64,000 nt of DNA from Eumeta japonica (lineage: Eukaryota; Arthropoda; Insecta; Lepidoptera; Psychidae), in assembly GCA_005406025.1 (NCBI GenBank), contig BGZK01000094.1:62001-126000 (forward strand). The letters run 5' to 3'. The notes under the pieces were generated by a model, which worked only from the letters and a program-made list of their open reading frames with translations, was not told where the DNA came from and did not search any database. Below are positions 10,340 to 22,239 of this stretch, in pieces (within the stretch, counting starts at the first letter, position 1; every line of letters starts with the position of its first letter). Both the position numbers and the translations under genes were made by a program.

Positions 10340-10904
10340 GATAAATCTTAAGACCCACGTGACCAAACTTTACGTTTCTTCCCACCGAGTCTTCTTAAAC
10401 TCTTACCCAAACCCTTCTTTATTAGAAGGATAACATCTTCGTCGTTTTGCCACGCGTATTTGAAAATATCAAACTTTTGTATTAAAAATTTCATGCACAT
10501 TCATTCACGAACGATAACAGACACGCCAAATAAAACTTTAATCCTTAAAAAGTGATGTTCATTAGTTTTGTTAAATTATTTAATAAGGGCGTACTAATAC
10601 GTGATTTGGTCGCACAGTACTTCATTCCGATCATGTCACCTTATGATTTTAATTATTAAAGCGATATCAACAACTGATGTGTAGCACAGTTTCGCAATTT
10701 ATTTATCCCTTTAGTTGTATTTATCCTTAAACACATATCAATAAAAGCATCATTACACCGCTATTGAACATATAAATGGTTGCTCTTTGATAGTTAATTT
10801 GTTATTCGAATAATAGTCAATCAAACCGAAATTCTTCAATTTAAATTCTATACAGTCAATGGAGATCTATTTTCAGATGAAATCTTGTTCTACTTTGGTT
10901 GGAT

Positions 10905-11345
10905 TACAATTATGGTATCATATGGCAGCAAAGTATGCCTTCCCACAATCTTTTCATTTCAAATTCAAGTTGCCAATACGTACGATGGCAAGGTCCGGGA
11001 TCCGGTGATATAGATTCGATAATAGGTCCCCGATGCACGAAGCGAGTGGTCGAATATGACTTAAAATAAAAACTCATTGGTTGATTTGCTCATGATCAGG
11101 ATATAACTTAGTAACTGTTCGTTCAAAGGCAACGCTCTTGACCACCTCATGTTGAAAATGTACACCCGGAACTTGAGTATAATTGATCGAGTTATGTTGG
11201 ATTCCTACCAATTAAATCTCCATGGTGTGGATCTCGTAGTCTTGTGCTGTACCTCAGGTATACGCTTGCGCATTTGTCCGTTGCCCCAGCGGCATTGGCT
11301 TCTTTTACAGCTAAAAAGACAACGCACGGGGTCACGCACCATAGC
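10905..11345. repeat. Interspersed repeat, copy 2
   Basis: This shares landmark blocks and their order with 9420-10145. Its 'ctcatggtcagga'-like and 'gttcaaaggcaacgc' blocks are also found at 39090-39320, so at least three diverged copies lie in the window. From about 11160 it continues into GC-balanced sequence with no recognisable protein similarity. Confidence 0.45.
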
Positions 11346-12829
11346 ACCTTAGGCTCCTAGATAGATTGTGGACTTCCTCAAATCCACGGCTCTCGGTATC
11401 CGGGCATCCGATACGTCAGCGACGGATATTTAGTAAAAAAATACCTTTTTCTCTCGCCATTTCTTTCTTTGTCAAAATTTTTTCACAAAAGATTCGTACC
11501 GCCTCCAACAAGTTGTCACTACCGAGAGGTCACTCCCAACTAAGGCCGTCAGGGCTCTAATCTGCGCCGCCCAAGTGGAGAAAGTCTCCAGTCTGTATTG
11601 AGCGGAAAATAAATGTATCTCGAAAATAAATACGAGTGAGATGTGATATTATAACATATTCGTATACAAAGTTAAGACGATTTCTATCAACCGTTTAAAG
11701 ATAACTGCTAAAAACGTTTTTAACTTATGAAAGCGATGTTTGATTCGGACTGTACTGCATTAAATCTGTATTTACAATAAAAATTTTATTTATTTCCACC
11801 TTTCTACTTGTCGCTTTACACCTTATATAATTGTTCACCGACATTGTATTAGTGTAATAAATATAGTGAAGGTTTCCTATTTATTGCTCTCTGCCTCGAT
11901 GATACCGCAACAAAGTAATACTCAATGCTTTTCGAGGTTAGCCAGTGTTAGTTAGCGAATACGCGTACACTTAATCGTGCAGCTGAAGGAAACGAAATGT
12001 AGAATGATGTAGGAAATGTAAATTGAAGTGCAAATCGCCTATCATTAAATATTAACGCTCTGCTATGAATGAAAATTAATTAAAGAAAAAACATTGAATT
12101 AAAAAAAAGTCAACCCATCTCGCGTTTCTCGTCACTCTTTCCTTTCTTATCAAACCCATTTCTGTTATTAAAATTTTTAAATGGATTTCGCCTGGATATC
12201 AAACATACAAATATTGGACGTAATTGGCCGGGATTTGATCTAGTTAGGCATGTTTCAAAATGTTAGTTTCATTTCTTAAATTTAATTATAAAGTAAATCG
12301 CTGCTAGCTTCTAAATCATACATGTAAATGAGTTCGTGCAAAAAACTGGTCCTCATTTTATATGCTTATAAATCACAAAAAAATTGATTTAGCGTTTCTA
12401 AATGTTATATTTAAAATAATGTTAATTATAGATTATTAGTGTTCAAATTTAGAAAATCTTCTAATTAGAAAGTTTTTCATCGTTGAAAACTTCCGTGATT
12501 TCCTTTCAACCTACTTTTAGTATTTGAAATTTAGGAAAACCTGCGGTAATTTTACAAAGTTGATTTATATTATCATAACCACTGAAGAAAAAGTTATGAA
12601 TAGAATCTTTTGATGAGTTACTGAAAACAGAGTAAAAAATTTTTAATTACTTTTTATCTAAGCAAATATTTATTCGATGTACGAGCTGATAAAATGATTA
12701 AGAATGTGTCCTGCTTTTGAAGTACTATAAAGCAAATCTAGATTGTATGATAGCTTTCTTGAATATATTGAAAGAAAATTATTGTTGGCAAGATATGCTA
12801 ATATATTTTACACCAAAGAACTTAATTTT

Positions 12830-12950
12830 CGGGTCCATTAAATAAGTTTCCATGATAAGACGGTATCGTTAATAAGGCGCTAGTTGAAGATGGGACATAA
12901 TGTGCCTTTATGATACCAAATGAACCGCGCGAAAGATAAAAAAAATGGCT
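12830..12950. other. GC-balanced intronic patch with TTTATGA
   Basis: This short segment stands out from its AT-rich surroundings. It carries 'ggtatcgttaataaggc' and, 40 bases on, 'gcctttatgatacc', which is an imperfect inversion of it and includes a TTTATGA site. It may be a small enhancer element or a minor foldback; evidence is thin. Confidence 0.2.
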
Positions 12951-13216
12951 TTATTATTTATTATATTTATCATACACCTTAAAATAATACGTATTCAACG
13001 TGAAATTGATTAGTTATTTTTTAAAATATCCACGTAGATAAATTTGTAAGCTAATAAATTATAAAAGATAACTTCACTAAATATATCATACAAAAAATTA
13101 TAGAACAAAATATAGATTAGGTATCAAAATATTAGTAAAAACTTAATACAATTATCCATATTGAAAATCGTTTAATACACTCTTCTAGTAAATTTAATAT
13201 ATCGTACCAAAGACAA

Positions 13217-13560
13217 TTAATCAATACATATTCCACATTCAGTTGTTTTTAGGGTTCCATAAGGAGCCTTAATATTGACATCATAAATATTTTGGTAAGA
13301 CTGTAGTGGTGTCGTTGGATGTATATAAACGAAACAGTCAGTAGGCCACAGCACCCGCCAAGAACGAGCGGCGAGGCCGCGAGCATACGAAGCGGCGTCG
13401 ATGATCTCATCAAGTAGACCGCCCACATAAATCGCATCTATAATGAAACATCTAACGCGGGCCGCTTGGCAGGCGCACGCCGCTATTATTGTTTCCATGA
13501 AAATCGCAAATGTGCAACAATCTCGTCACAGCGCATAGCATTTGCATTCTATACGAAGAT
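13217..13560. promoter_or_regulatory. GC-rich intronic island upstream of exon 2
   Basis: A CpG-containing island (densest at 13340-13490) lies about 600 bp before the homeodomain exon. An open frame of 93 codons on the minus strand crosses it, but the peptide matches no family I know and looks composition-driven. It contains CATAAA (13426-13431), TAAT-type and 'catttgcat' POU-like motifs. I read it as a candidate cis-regulatory module; an alternative promoter for a short Abd-B transcript is another possibility. Confidence 0.3.
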
Positions 13561-14105
13561 ATTATGTAATTTTATAAAAATCATAAATTATTTTTAAATT
13601 AATTCTGAAATCCGTAATATAGAACTAAATTTTATCGAATAAATTATGCTAATTACGGAGAACATATTATTAGAAGGATTTACTATTAAAAAAAAAACTT
13701 GATTCTCAAATCATTTGATATTTAATTAATGAAAGTTAATCACTATACAAATATTATTAGTTAAGAAATACTCATGCGAAAACAATAAAAAATGGGCAGC
13801 TAATAATAAGATTTAATTTATTTACGTGCAAAATGAGAGGGAAAATTATCAATTTATTTTGTAAGCTCAACGATAATAAGCTTAAGTCGGCGTAATCAAA
13901 TGTGCGACCTTACATATGCATATGACTTTAATCGTGTGCAGTAGTTAAAGGCTACACGCGCATCTGCAAAATTATTGCGTGTAAAATATATACCTTGTGA
14001 TACTGTCATTTATTACTTTGTAGGTCTTGAAAAATTTACTCGGTTTTAAAATATTCATGTGTCTGCATGTATGATGATAGTAATGCACTTGCATTTTCTG
14101 CACAG

Positions 14106-14500
14106 GTTCCCTATCGATGTCCGTGGGCGTGGGCGTGGGCTGCGGCTCGGCGAATCCACTCGAATGGACGGGCCAAGTGACGGTTCGCAAAAAACGCAAA
14201 CCCTACTCAAAGTTTCAAACGCTGGAACTAGAGAAGGAGTTCCTTTTCAATGCCTACGTTTCCAAACAGAAGCGATGGGAGCTGGCGAGGAACTTGAATT
14301 TGACGGAACGACAGGTCAAGATATGGTTTCAGAACAGACGGATGAAAAACAAGAAGAACTCACAGCGGCAAGCGGCGCAAGCGGCGCAGAATAACAACAA
14401 CGCGACCGCAAACAATCACAACCACAACCACCACGGGGCGCACCACCACGCGCCTCACCACGTGCCGCTGCACCACGCGCCCGCCAAGCATCATCAGTGA
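14106..14500 (+). CDS. Abd-B: Abdominal-B, exon 2 (homeodomain and C-terminus)
   Basis: This exon completes codon 197 and encodes residues 198-327, ending at TGA 14498-14500. The homeodomain is residues 223-282 (genomic 14183-14362). It has Abd-B-class hallmarks: [18 protein letters not shown] at the N-terminal arm and helix 1, [20 protein letters not shown] across helices 1-3, and the recognition helix [13 protein letters not shown] with W48, F49, N51 and R53 intact. It differs from Drosophila Abd-B at homeodomain position 39 (N for Q). Trp217 in LEWTGQV just upstream is the usual Hox/PBC contact. The C-tail (283-327) is Gln/Asn/His-rich with a His-Pro tract. The product is a nuclear DNA-binding regulator specifying posterior abdominal and genital segments in insects. 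The acceptor CACAG at 14101-14105 restores frame exactly with exon 1. All key residues are present, so the gene looks functional. Confidence 0.97.
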
Positions 14501-16075
14501 CCCGCGCCATTCTCTGGGAACTATCCGTTGCACCACGGCATCCCCAGCTAGATCCGCGGCCCCCGCCCATAACCAGAACGCAGTACCCACGTCCTAGTGA
14601 GCAGGAACGTTGCATGAGTGAGTAGCCGCGTCGCCGCCGCGCATCGCTCAGTCCCAGAGAATCTCATGTTAAGGTTACGTGTTGTCGATTTGTGTATAGT
14701 ATTAGTTACGGAATTACGTTTTTATTGTGTAAACGAACTTCTCGAGTAGATAACGATTCCTGATATTAATAATGTTTAGTGTACGATTAGTACTAATATT
14801 GTATTTTCAATTATTTAAGTGCGATGTATTAAAGACGCCAACGATGGATTATTAGATTCTAGATAGATTATCGCAAACAAATTTTTGTAAAATATTTTGT
14901 GAGACTGCTTATTGTTGTATTCGTACCGCTGTTCTATCGAGGGTGGTTTAGTCTTACGGTGATTTTTTGTATTTTTTTCGTTACCAAATTGTTGTATTAT
15001 TACTTGGATTACTTCGGTGACAGTTATCGGTATCTATTTGTGATTCATACAGTTATAGCTCTGTACAATAATATATCATATTTTATGTTCCTTTCCTGTT
15101 CAGTGAGTTTTGCTCCGTGTTGTTGATTGAATGAAACAGGCGTAACGAAAATGCCTAATGTTTATGTGGAATGTAGATAGGTTGTACGACAAACTATGAT
15201 TGGATTTCATTTTTTTTTGTTATTGTCATTTAATAGATTTCTGATGAAGCTTTAACTCGGTTCCAGTAGAGTAATTCGTATTTAGTTAATGTTATATGAC
15301 TTTTTGAAAATATTGAAGTTGATGTTGTAATCACTTAATTAGGTACTATGGGCAAGTGCAGTAATTTTGTCCCCATTTAATTCAACTGTTTGCTGAACAC
15401 GCCTGGACAATGCTTTCGGATTTATTGTATTGTTGTATTTAGATATTTTATTATTTATTTCTTATACAAACATCAAAGATTCATAGAATTTTTATTTCAA
15501 TAAGTTATGAATTGAAGTTAAATCCAAATCTTTGATAAGTGTAAAATTATTTATAATATAACAATATGCGTTCGTCGACATTAATATCAATTTACTCATT
15601 TTCTTAATTTTGGTGATATTTGTTATAAAATGTACTTAGCTTTAAAAGTTATACGTTTGCAATATTTTTTACAATACCTTACTTCACAAAATTCGGTGTG
15701 ATTTCTTTTTTTTCGAAAAAAAAATGATATTGAGTTATTATATTATTCACAATTTGTTATAGACCCTTGTAAAAATCCCTATTTAGATTAAATTCACTTT
15801 TCACTATATTAGGAACTTATTACATTTCCCTTTACTTATGTCTGTGTAATAAATGTGTTATTGTTAACTTAGTGGTTACTGAGATTTAAAATTCGCTACT
15901 CACGTAATCCCATAGAAAAATGTTAGTCTTTTGTACAAAATGGCGACCTCGTCTAGGTAACCGAATTTCTATAACAACTCATCACATTTTAGTATCGAAA
16001 TATGGGAGTAAGTAATATATGTGTAAGTAATCGTATTTTAATATTTTATAATGTAAAAGCGTAAATAAAACACGG
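14501..16075 (+). other. Abd-B: Probable Abd-B 3' UTR with polyadenylation signals
   Basis: Sequence after the stop turns from GC-rich (to about 14660) to AT/T-rich. Canonical AATAAA is at 15848-15853, followed by a T/GT-rich run, and again at 16064-16069. ATTAAA occurs earlier, near 14828. Insect Hox 3' UTRs are often long, so either AATAAA could be the main end. The open frame at 14899-15126 is a chance T-rich frame. The true 3' end cannot be fixed from sequence. Confidence 0.45.
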
Positions 16076-18390
16076 AATCGATTATCACATTTGCCATTCG
16101 TTGTATTGAAAATGTGGACTTAAAGAACATTTTTAAATAGCTGGTGTTTAGTATTTATTTTATAATGTCCAATCAGTTCCTATAGGTTATGTCTTCAATT
16201 ATTGTTTGTCACACATAAAAGGTATTTAAGTTTCTTGAAGTTACTGCAACAAAATAAGTAAGCTAAATAAGTAAATTCTTTAACAAATTATGGTTTAAAA
16301 CATAAAAATGTTCTTTATACACAAAATGCAAAAACAGCTACGTACATGAAAAATATTCAATTGATTGTCTTCAATGTAATACTTAGAATCATACTTAATT
16401 TATACAACTACGATATAAAGGTCTCGTAATAATTGTACAGATAAATTAATTGTAGTGTATCGCGCCAGAAATTGTGAGGTTTGTTAAGTATAATTAATTG
16501 AATGTGCTCTCAACAGTTAATGACGAATTTAGAAAAGAATGTACGAAAAGGAAAAAATTAAATATTTCGTCGTGTCTTGGTTTTTTTTTCTTTATAATCT
16601 TGTTTGCTTGAATTTATTTCAGCACGCCTTTTTATGTAGTATTGAAATTTCCTAGCAAAAAAATAATAAATGCAAGTGGTTAAAATATTCCAATTTTCGT
16701 ATAGGTAGAAAAGAATCGTATCGAATTTACATATACATATATATTTCTAACACATATCTTTTGGAACTATTTTTTTTAGCCAGTTTAGTAAGTCAGTATT
16801 AGTTCAAATAAGTAATTCCTAATCAATCAAATACTTTTTTTTATGTGTATACATATGTCTATGGCAAATCAAAGCAGACCAGGCCCTTTGGGGACTGTCT
16901 AATTTGTCTTTCATCTTTGTATAGTCATCTAACGGATTAACTTTTTAACGCAGAATGCTAATTTGAGAAAATAATGATTGACAATTACTGAAAAGAAGGT
17001 TTAAAACGCAGTATCTACGGTAACAGCAGAATAACGAGAATTAGATATGATCGGAAAAAGTCAAAGAGAAGTCTAATTATTGAAAGAGCGAAAATTAATC
17101 GCGAATGTAAAATAAATATAAATGTTAGATACCTAAAAAATGTCTAATTGGAATACCTTAGGTAAATATCGTTAACGATCCCAATTTGTACCAACAAAAT
17201 TATAAATAATCCATCACAGATGTAATAATGTCATTAAAACATACTAGTTGGTGCCACTTTGGCTGTTTTTTGTTTGGACTTCATTTTTGAGTTCATTCAG
17301 AAAAAGAATTTACATCCTTATAACGATTTCATCCCTAACTAGTATCTGACCTTAGTCGACATATTGTCTACCACGGGGTGTGCTCAGATCAAAATACAGA
17401 ATCATATCATTTATTTTTAAGTGTGATGTAAATAAAGATGGGGACATGTGCAACATTCCTACCTAAAATAAAGTAACGTAAGGGCAGAAGACATTAAAAT
17501 TACTCTATTAAATAAGCAGCTGTCAATTAAAATATCCTCTATACAATCAAACATGTCTTTGAACAATTCACGTGAATATAATAAAATAATTGAATGAAAT
17601 GTGAGAACTGAATAATCTTTTCTTTTACAAAAAAATAAGAAAAAACATTTTTTTGATACGTTTTTCTAACGAGGACGAGTTGACATGTATTTCCTTTTTA
17701 ATAAACTTATTTTGCAATATCAATCATATATTTAATGTATTTACTGTTATATATGATTTATTGTGAGGTGTAAATTTTAGAAATAATCCTTTGATCTTTT
17801 ATTTCAATACAGATTTCAATTGCAAAACTGTTTCACTTCATTTTGTGTTTCATTTACAAGATTAAATATATTAATGTGACATTAAAAATTCTATGTTATA
17901 AATATCATTCAAGTGACTTATCTCATTAATATCTATGTGAATGTGTGACGACATCTTATTCTTGCAACAAGGTATGGAAAATCATATTTTAATGCGGTAA
18001 CATGATGTTGTTACATAATCCTATCAAAAGCTTTCTCTGGGTCTCCAGAAACTTCTCTAATAAAGTCTCTAAAGGGGCTGTCCCTAAAGTCTCTAAATAC
18101 ACATGTAAAAATAGACAGATTTGAGAGGCATACATCAAAGTGAGGAGACATAAAGATGTTTTAACTTTTAAATTACCTATGACATTGATAGTATTAATAG
18201 CGAGGTACGTTTAGGCTTGTTTACAGTTTTATATTGACATAACAAGAATTGAAGTTACATTTCGAACGGCAAAACTTAATTAGAATAAAATATGTCTAAC
18301 GCAAAGAGTGAGTTCAGATTTTCAAAGTTAATCCTTAAGAGAACATTAAAGATTTTTAATCCCTTAAAATAAGCGAGACTAATAATTTAT
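16076..18390. other. AT-rich intergenic sequence
   Basis: I see no coding frame, RNA gene or clear transposon here. A short imperfect tandem of 'aaagtctctaaa' lies at about 18060-18095. AATAAA at about 17432 ('tgtaaataaag') could serve as an extended Abd-B 3' end, because TGTAAATA also matches the Pumilio site. This is speculative. Confidence 0.4.
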
Positions 18391-19110
18391 ATGAATTGAC
18401 TGTGAAAGTGATAAATTCTACAGTCTACACCATAGAACCGTATTTATTAATAATGTTTAATGAATGTATTATAGAAGAAATACTACCAAACTGGATGAAA
18501 CATAGAAAATTAATTATTTTTTTAATAGTTGATAAAATGTCTCCAAAAATTTCAAATCAAAAAACCCACGTTGATCAAAACTTTTATGATTATGTCTGAA
18601 CAAATAATTTAATATTTCCTATCCTATAGTCAATTACATACAAAACAAATTGGATTCCCTTAAAGAAAACCCACCCACAGACACTGGAATTTTAATATTC
18701 AAACGTGTTTTCTGAAATGGAAAAATTGTGGAGGGTTTTGCTATTTACCTTTGCATTTGATTTATTGATCGCCAAATATTATTTCTTAAATAAAAACTTA
18801 ACCACTTATGTACATAAATTAATAAAATCATTTTTATATAGTAGAATATAAACAATTCATATTAATGAAGTAACATCTAAAGGATTTATTCTAAGAATAA
18901 GGGCTCCTCTAGGATGTGCATTAGGTCCTTTTCTGTTTCTAGTGTACATAAATGTACTCGGTAAAAAAATGATTGACATAGTGTTGTTGATGATATTTCA
19001 TTTATATTAAAAATTAACTAAAATAAAGAGGAATCTACCAAAATAAATATTATAACTTCAAAACTTTTTAATTATTTTGTCATTAATGATGTATTACCAA
19101 AAGGAAAAGA
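18390..19110 (+). pseudogene. Jockey-like LINE reverse transcriptase relic
   Basis: Broken frames in order match conserved blocks of a non-LTR retrotransposon reverse transcriptase. They are: FNECIIEEILPNWMKHRKLI (about 18450-18510; family pattern 'FPxxMKhxKViPlfK'); then GGFCYLP followed by a frame shift (about 18733; family 'VFCDLSKAFD'); then PLGCALGPFLFLVYIN (about 18905-18955; family 'VPQGSxLGPLLFLxYIND'); then a shifted VDDISFI (about 18985; family 'FADDTS', the catalytic Asp pair). Several stops and frameshifts separate the blocks, so it is dead. Endonuclease and 3' end are not visible. Clade is assigned only as Jockey/R1-like. Confidence 0.7.
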
Positions 19111-19589
19111 AAAAAATACTAAATGTTAAACATTTACTTTGACTAATATCCTACGAATTGATTTCGATCTAAAAATTTTAGATAATATATTAAATTTTGG
19201 CTGAAATACTGTGTTTTTGTCATTACCATCTACGAAAATTTACAGTGGGGTTTCATATGTTATGATAATAGCGGGCAAATTGAGATCTACATTTTTTTTT
19301 CAATTAGATTAATAACGCAATTAACAAAAGCAAACTTGTTTTATTTTAGTTATTCACATGACATAATGTCTTAGAGCAATTTGTTTTGCGGGCTGGGACG
19401 GAGGGCTGCATTAGGAGTTTTAGGAAGAAAAAATATTTGTATATTAATACATCAAAGTTGTAATTTTAAATGTATATTCGTTTTGTGTTTTGTGTGTTTA
19501 CTGTTTGTTGACCCAAATAGATAAATAAATAAAAAAAAAATTAAAACCACAAATAATATTTCTTTCCTAAAAGAGAGAAATTTAAGTTA

Positions 19590-19960
19590 AAATCTTAAGA
19601 TAGTTTACAAACCTACTTCAAGCAACTTTCTTTCCTATAGTCAACAAGGAACCCTGACGGTTTCACCATGTTTTTCCGTCCATTTGTCTGTTTGCAGCTA
19701 GGCTCAACGAGTCTTAGTACTAGAAAACTGTTATTTAGCATGGGTATACGAATCACGCTTACAAAGAAGTAAAATAAAATCTTGTAAAAAATTTTTAAGG
19801 TACCTCTCATACATTTAAAGTGGGGGTGAATTTCTTTTTATCGTGTATCCCATGGTGTGGGGTATTATTGGATAGCTTGTTCAATAATGTTGTGGATCTA
19901 TGAACAACATTTTTCAATTCAGGCATCTGTTTATGCAATATTAAGCTTTGAAATGTTGTT
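19590..19960. repeat. Interspersed repeat ('accctgacggtttcacc' type)
   Basis: The order 'ggaaccctgacggtttcacc', 'ttccgtccatttgtctg', 'actagaaaactgttattt', 'gtgggggtgaatttc' and 'ggggtattattggatagc' resembles a repeat common in lepidopteran genomes, as far as I can recall the pattern. It is non-coding. Exact ends are not visible. Confidence 0.45.
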
Positions 19961-20469
19961 TTTTAAGAATCGAATGTTCCTACCACTGCTTTCTGAAAAA
20001 TGTTTGTTTTTAGATATATGAAAATTCATAAAAATAGGATATATAATGACATTAAAACAAAAACTATCACACTAAATAGGCTTTACAATTTAACGTATAA
20101 GAGTAAACGAATGTATAAAATGTATTAGAAAAGTAAAAAATAAATTTCATTCATATTACATTGAAAATTACTTAGGTGATGATGTAGTAATGTAAAACTG
20201 GTAGTAAATATAAGTTTATGAACAATGCAAGATTATGGAAAAATAAAATCATAACACATTTAATAATGGTCATTCATTAATGAATTAATAACATTGTTTA
20301 CTTTTAAATGTGACGCCGTTTTTAAAAAATATCAGCAGTTAAACCATGAAGCCAATTAATATGTTCATAGTATTAAACGAAAACCCCCTTTTGAGTTCGT
20401 ACATTGAAAAGAGCAACTACGGAACCATACACTACGTGTGGTTCGATACTTACTTGGCCCCTTTATTTG

Positions 20470-21090
20470 ACTTTCCGCAATGAAAATTAAAAATATAATT
20501 CGAAGATTGAAAGGTTTTTGTTCGCAGTCCTCTTTTTGGAAATGAAATTTTCATCAGATCTTTAGGATTTAAGGTCCTAGAAATCTATTTAGAGCATTTT
20601 CTGAGTGAAGAGTGTCTGTGTGCGCGCGCGTACGTGCATGCGTGCGTGCATACGTGTACGTCTATGTGTGTGTAAGAAAACCTCTACCTCTGATAACCTT
20701 GAATAGTTTAACTAATCGAAACAGTTTACGACATTCACTCATGGTAAATTACCTGTAAATTAAAACTGATTTGGATAAGTAAATTTATAGAAATCTCAAA
20801 AATAGAAATTTGTGAATTTTTTTTAAAAACTTTCAGATTAATTTTCCAATCGATATAGAAACATAATCTGCTCCTTCTCTAAAATAAGTTGCATCGATTG
20901 CTGCAAACCGCGTAAAAATCGACTGATTTGTTTAAGAGATGTCATCGAAAAAAATTTCAAAAAACTTCTTTTTTTTGGTGATATTTGTTAAACTACTATA
21001 ATGATAAATTCTATAGTTTAATCACCAACTTTTCTCAAAAAGGAAAACCGACCAAAAGCAAGCCGGCTTCGCGCACCGCAGGTTCTGCAC
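20470..21090. repeat. Interspersed repeat-like segment, second copy
   Basis: This shares ordered landmarks with 6490-7140 (see that entry), including a GT/GC alternating tract at about 20618-20665. It ends near 'aagcaagccggcttcgcgc', where a small CG-rich self-complementary 'gccggc' lies. No coding capacity. Confidence 0.35.
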
Positions 21091-21399
21091 CACAACAGAA
21101 TATGTAGTGTCTTTAATACTTAAAAGTAATTAATTTATTCATCTGCATATTATTAGTACTAGTCCCACTCACATTTGAGTTATTTTTATTTATTGTTTTC
21201 GTTATGTTTGCATTATCATCATGTCAAGTTTGAAGTTCATACATATTATTGCTTTTACGTTAGAGCAAAAATAAAAAAAAATAAACTGATCGCACTAAGA
21301 GTGCATTCACGCAGTTAGTGGGTGTCGCTTTGTAATAGACATTAATACAAACAAGAAAGAAGCAAAAGACTTCTTATAAGTTTTCTTGTAATCTATAAG

Positions 21400-21830
21400 T
21401 AAAGAATTGGTTTGTGTATCTATTTTTAAAAATTTAGACGCAGTAGTTTCAGAGATAAGAAGAAAGGTCAAATTGGTCAAATATATTCATCAATTTTCTA
21501 AAAATAACTTAGAAACTATTTAATTTAAAAGTTTTAAAAAGATATAATTTTGAGACTCCGCAGAACAATTTCTTTCATTTGATATGTCAGATGTACGTAT
21601 ACGTACCAAATTTCAACTTGTCTGGCATAGTAGATTTTGAGCAAATTGTCTGTATAAGACGGACAGATAGACAGATAGTCACTTGAATGATCATATACCC
21701 GTTCCGTTTTCTCATTTTGAGGCACGGAAGTCTAAAAATAAGGTCAATCAATGTACACCGAATTAAAATCATTTGGGTCGTTCGAGAGATATGGTTAACG
21801 ACAGAATCGTAAAAAAGGGTTTTTTCACAA
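21400..21830. repeat. Interspersed repeat ('gacagatagacagatagtc' type)
   Basis: The order 'gtagtttcagagataag', 'gacggacagatagacag', 'gatcatatacccgttccg', 'ttgaggcacggaagtc' and 'tcgttcgagagatatgg' is the pattern of a widespread insect/lepidopteran non-coding repeat. Minus-strand open frames here are not protein-like. Ends are uncertain. Confidence 0.45.
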
Positions 21831-22076
21831 TAGTTTCTAAAATTCTTGAAAGATTGTTGTTTGGTACTCAGTTATCATTTTCCGCTTAAAAAAACTATGT
21901 CAAACGCCGCAAAACCGATTTTTAGATGAATCTTGATTTTTTGAACTCGGAACAGCTCAAAAATTGGTGAGCTTGAAGAGCTTAATAATGTACTAAAAAC
22001 GATCTTTTGAGCTCCAAGAATACGATAATGTACTGCTAGATGTATTTTTGAAGTATTAGAGCTCAAAAGAAACAAG

Positions 22077-22236
22077 AAACTTTAGGTATGGCCTGCAGGG
22101 TTAACTGTCTTTTGAATTTTTGAGCTTCACAATTTTGAAAACTTCTAGACATTTAATTTTGAATTCGAAGAGTTTAAAAACTTATCACTAAATATTATAG
22201 ATGAAAGTTTTAAGGATGGCCTGCAGGATCAACTGT
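22077..22236. repeat. Direct duplication flanking a mariner relic
   Basis: 'tatggcctgcagg' followed by 'tcaactgt' or 'ttaactgt' occurs at about 22087-22109 and again at about 22214-22236, inside a roughly 126-bp diverged direct duplication. The second copy ends close to where the mariner relic begins. Confidence 0.55.
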
Positions 22237-22239
22237 TAG

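Larger units (their letters stand above)
2152..14105 (+). other. Abd-B: Abd-B intron (about 12 kb)
   Basis: The intron runs from donor GTTAGT at 2152 to an acceptor ending CACAG at 14101-14105, preceded by a pyrimidine-rich tract. Splicing joins G (2151) to GT (14106-14107), making a glycine codon and keeping the frame through SLSMSV into the homeodomain. The intron is mostly AT-rich and contains a regulatory-looking cluster at 3.8-4.6 kb, repeats and hairpins listed separately. Stretches with nothing I can name include 2610-3830, 4690-5540, 5790-6490, 11580-12800 and 13570-13900. Confidence 0.85.

Noticed and set aside
13217..13498. 93-codon minus-strand protein in the intron
   Set aside because: Open because of local GC content. 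No recognisable family, no splice support; better explained as a regulatory island.
14316..14615. Minus-strand frames over Abd-B exon 2
   Set aside because: They lie opposite the homeodomain and His-rich tail and mirror its composition.
14899..15126. 75-codon open frame after Abd-B
   Set aside because: Phe/Tyr/Val-rich translation of T-rich 3' UTR sequence with no domain; a chance frame.
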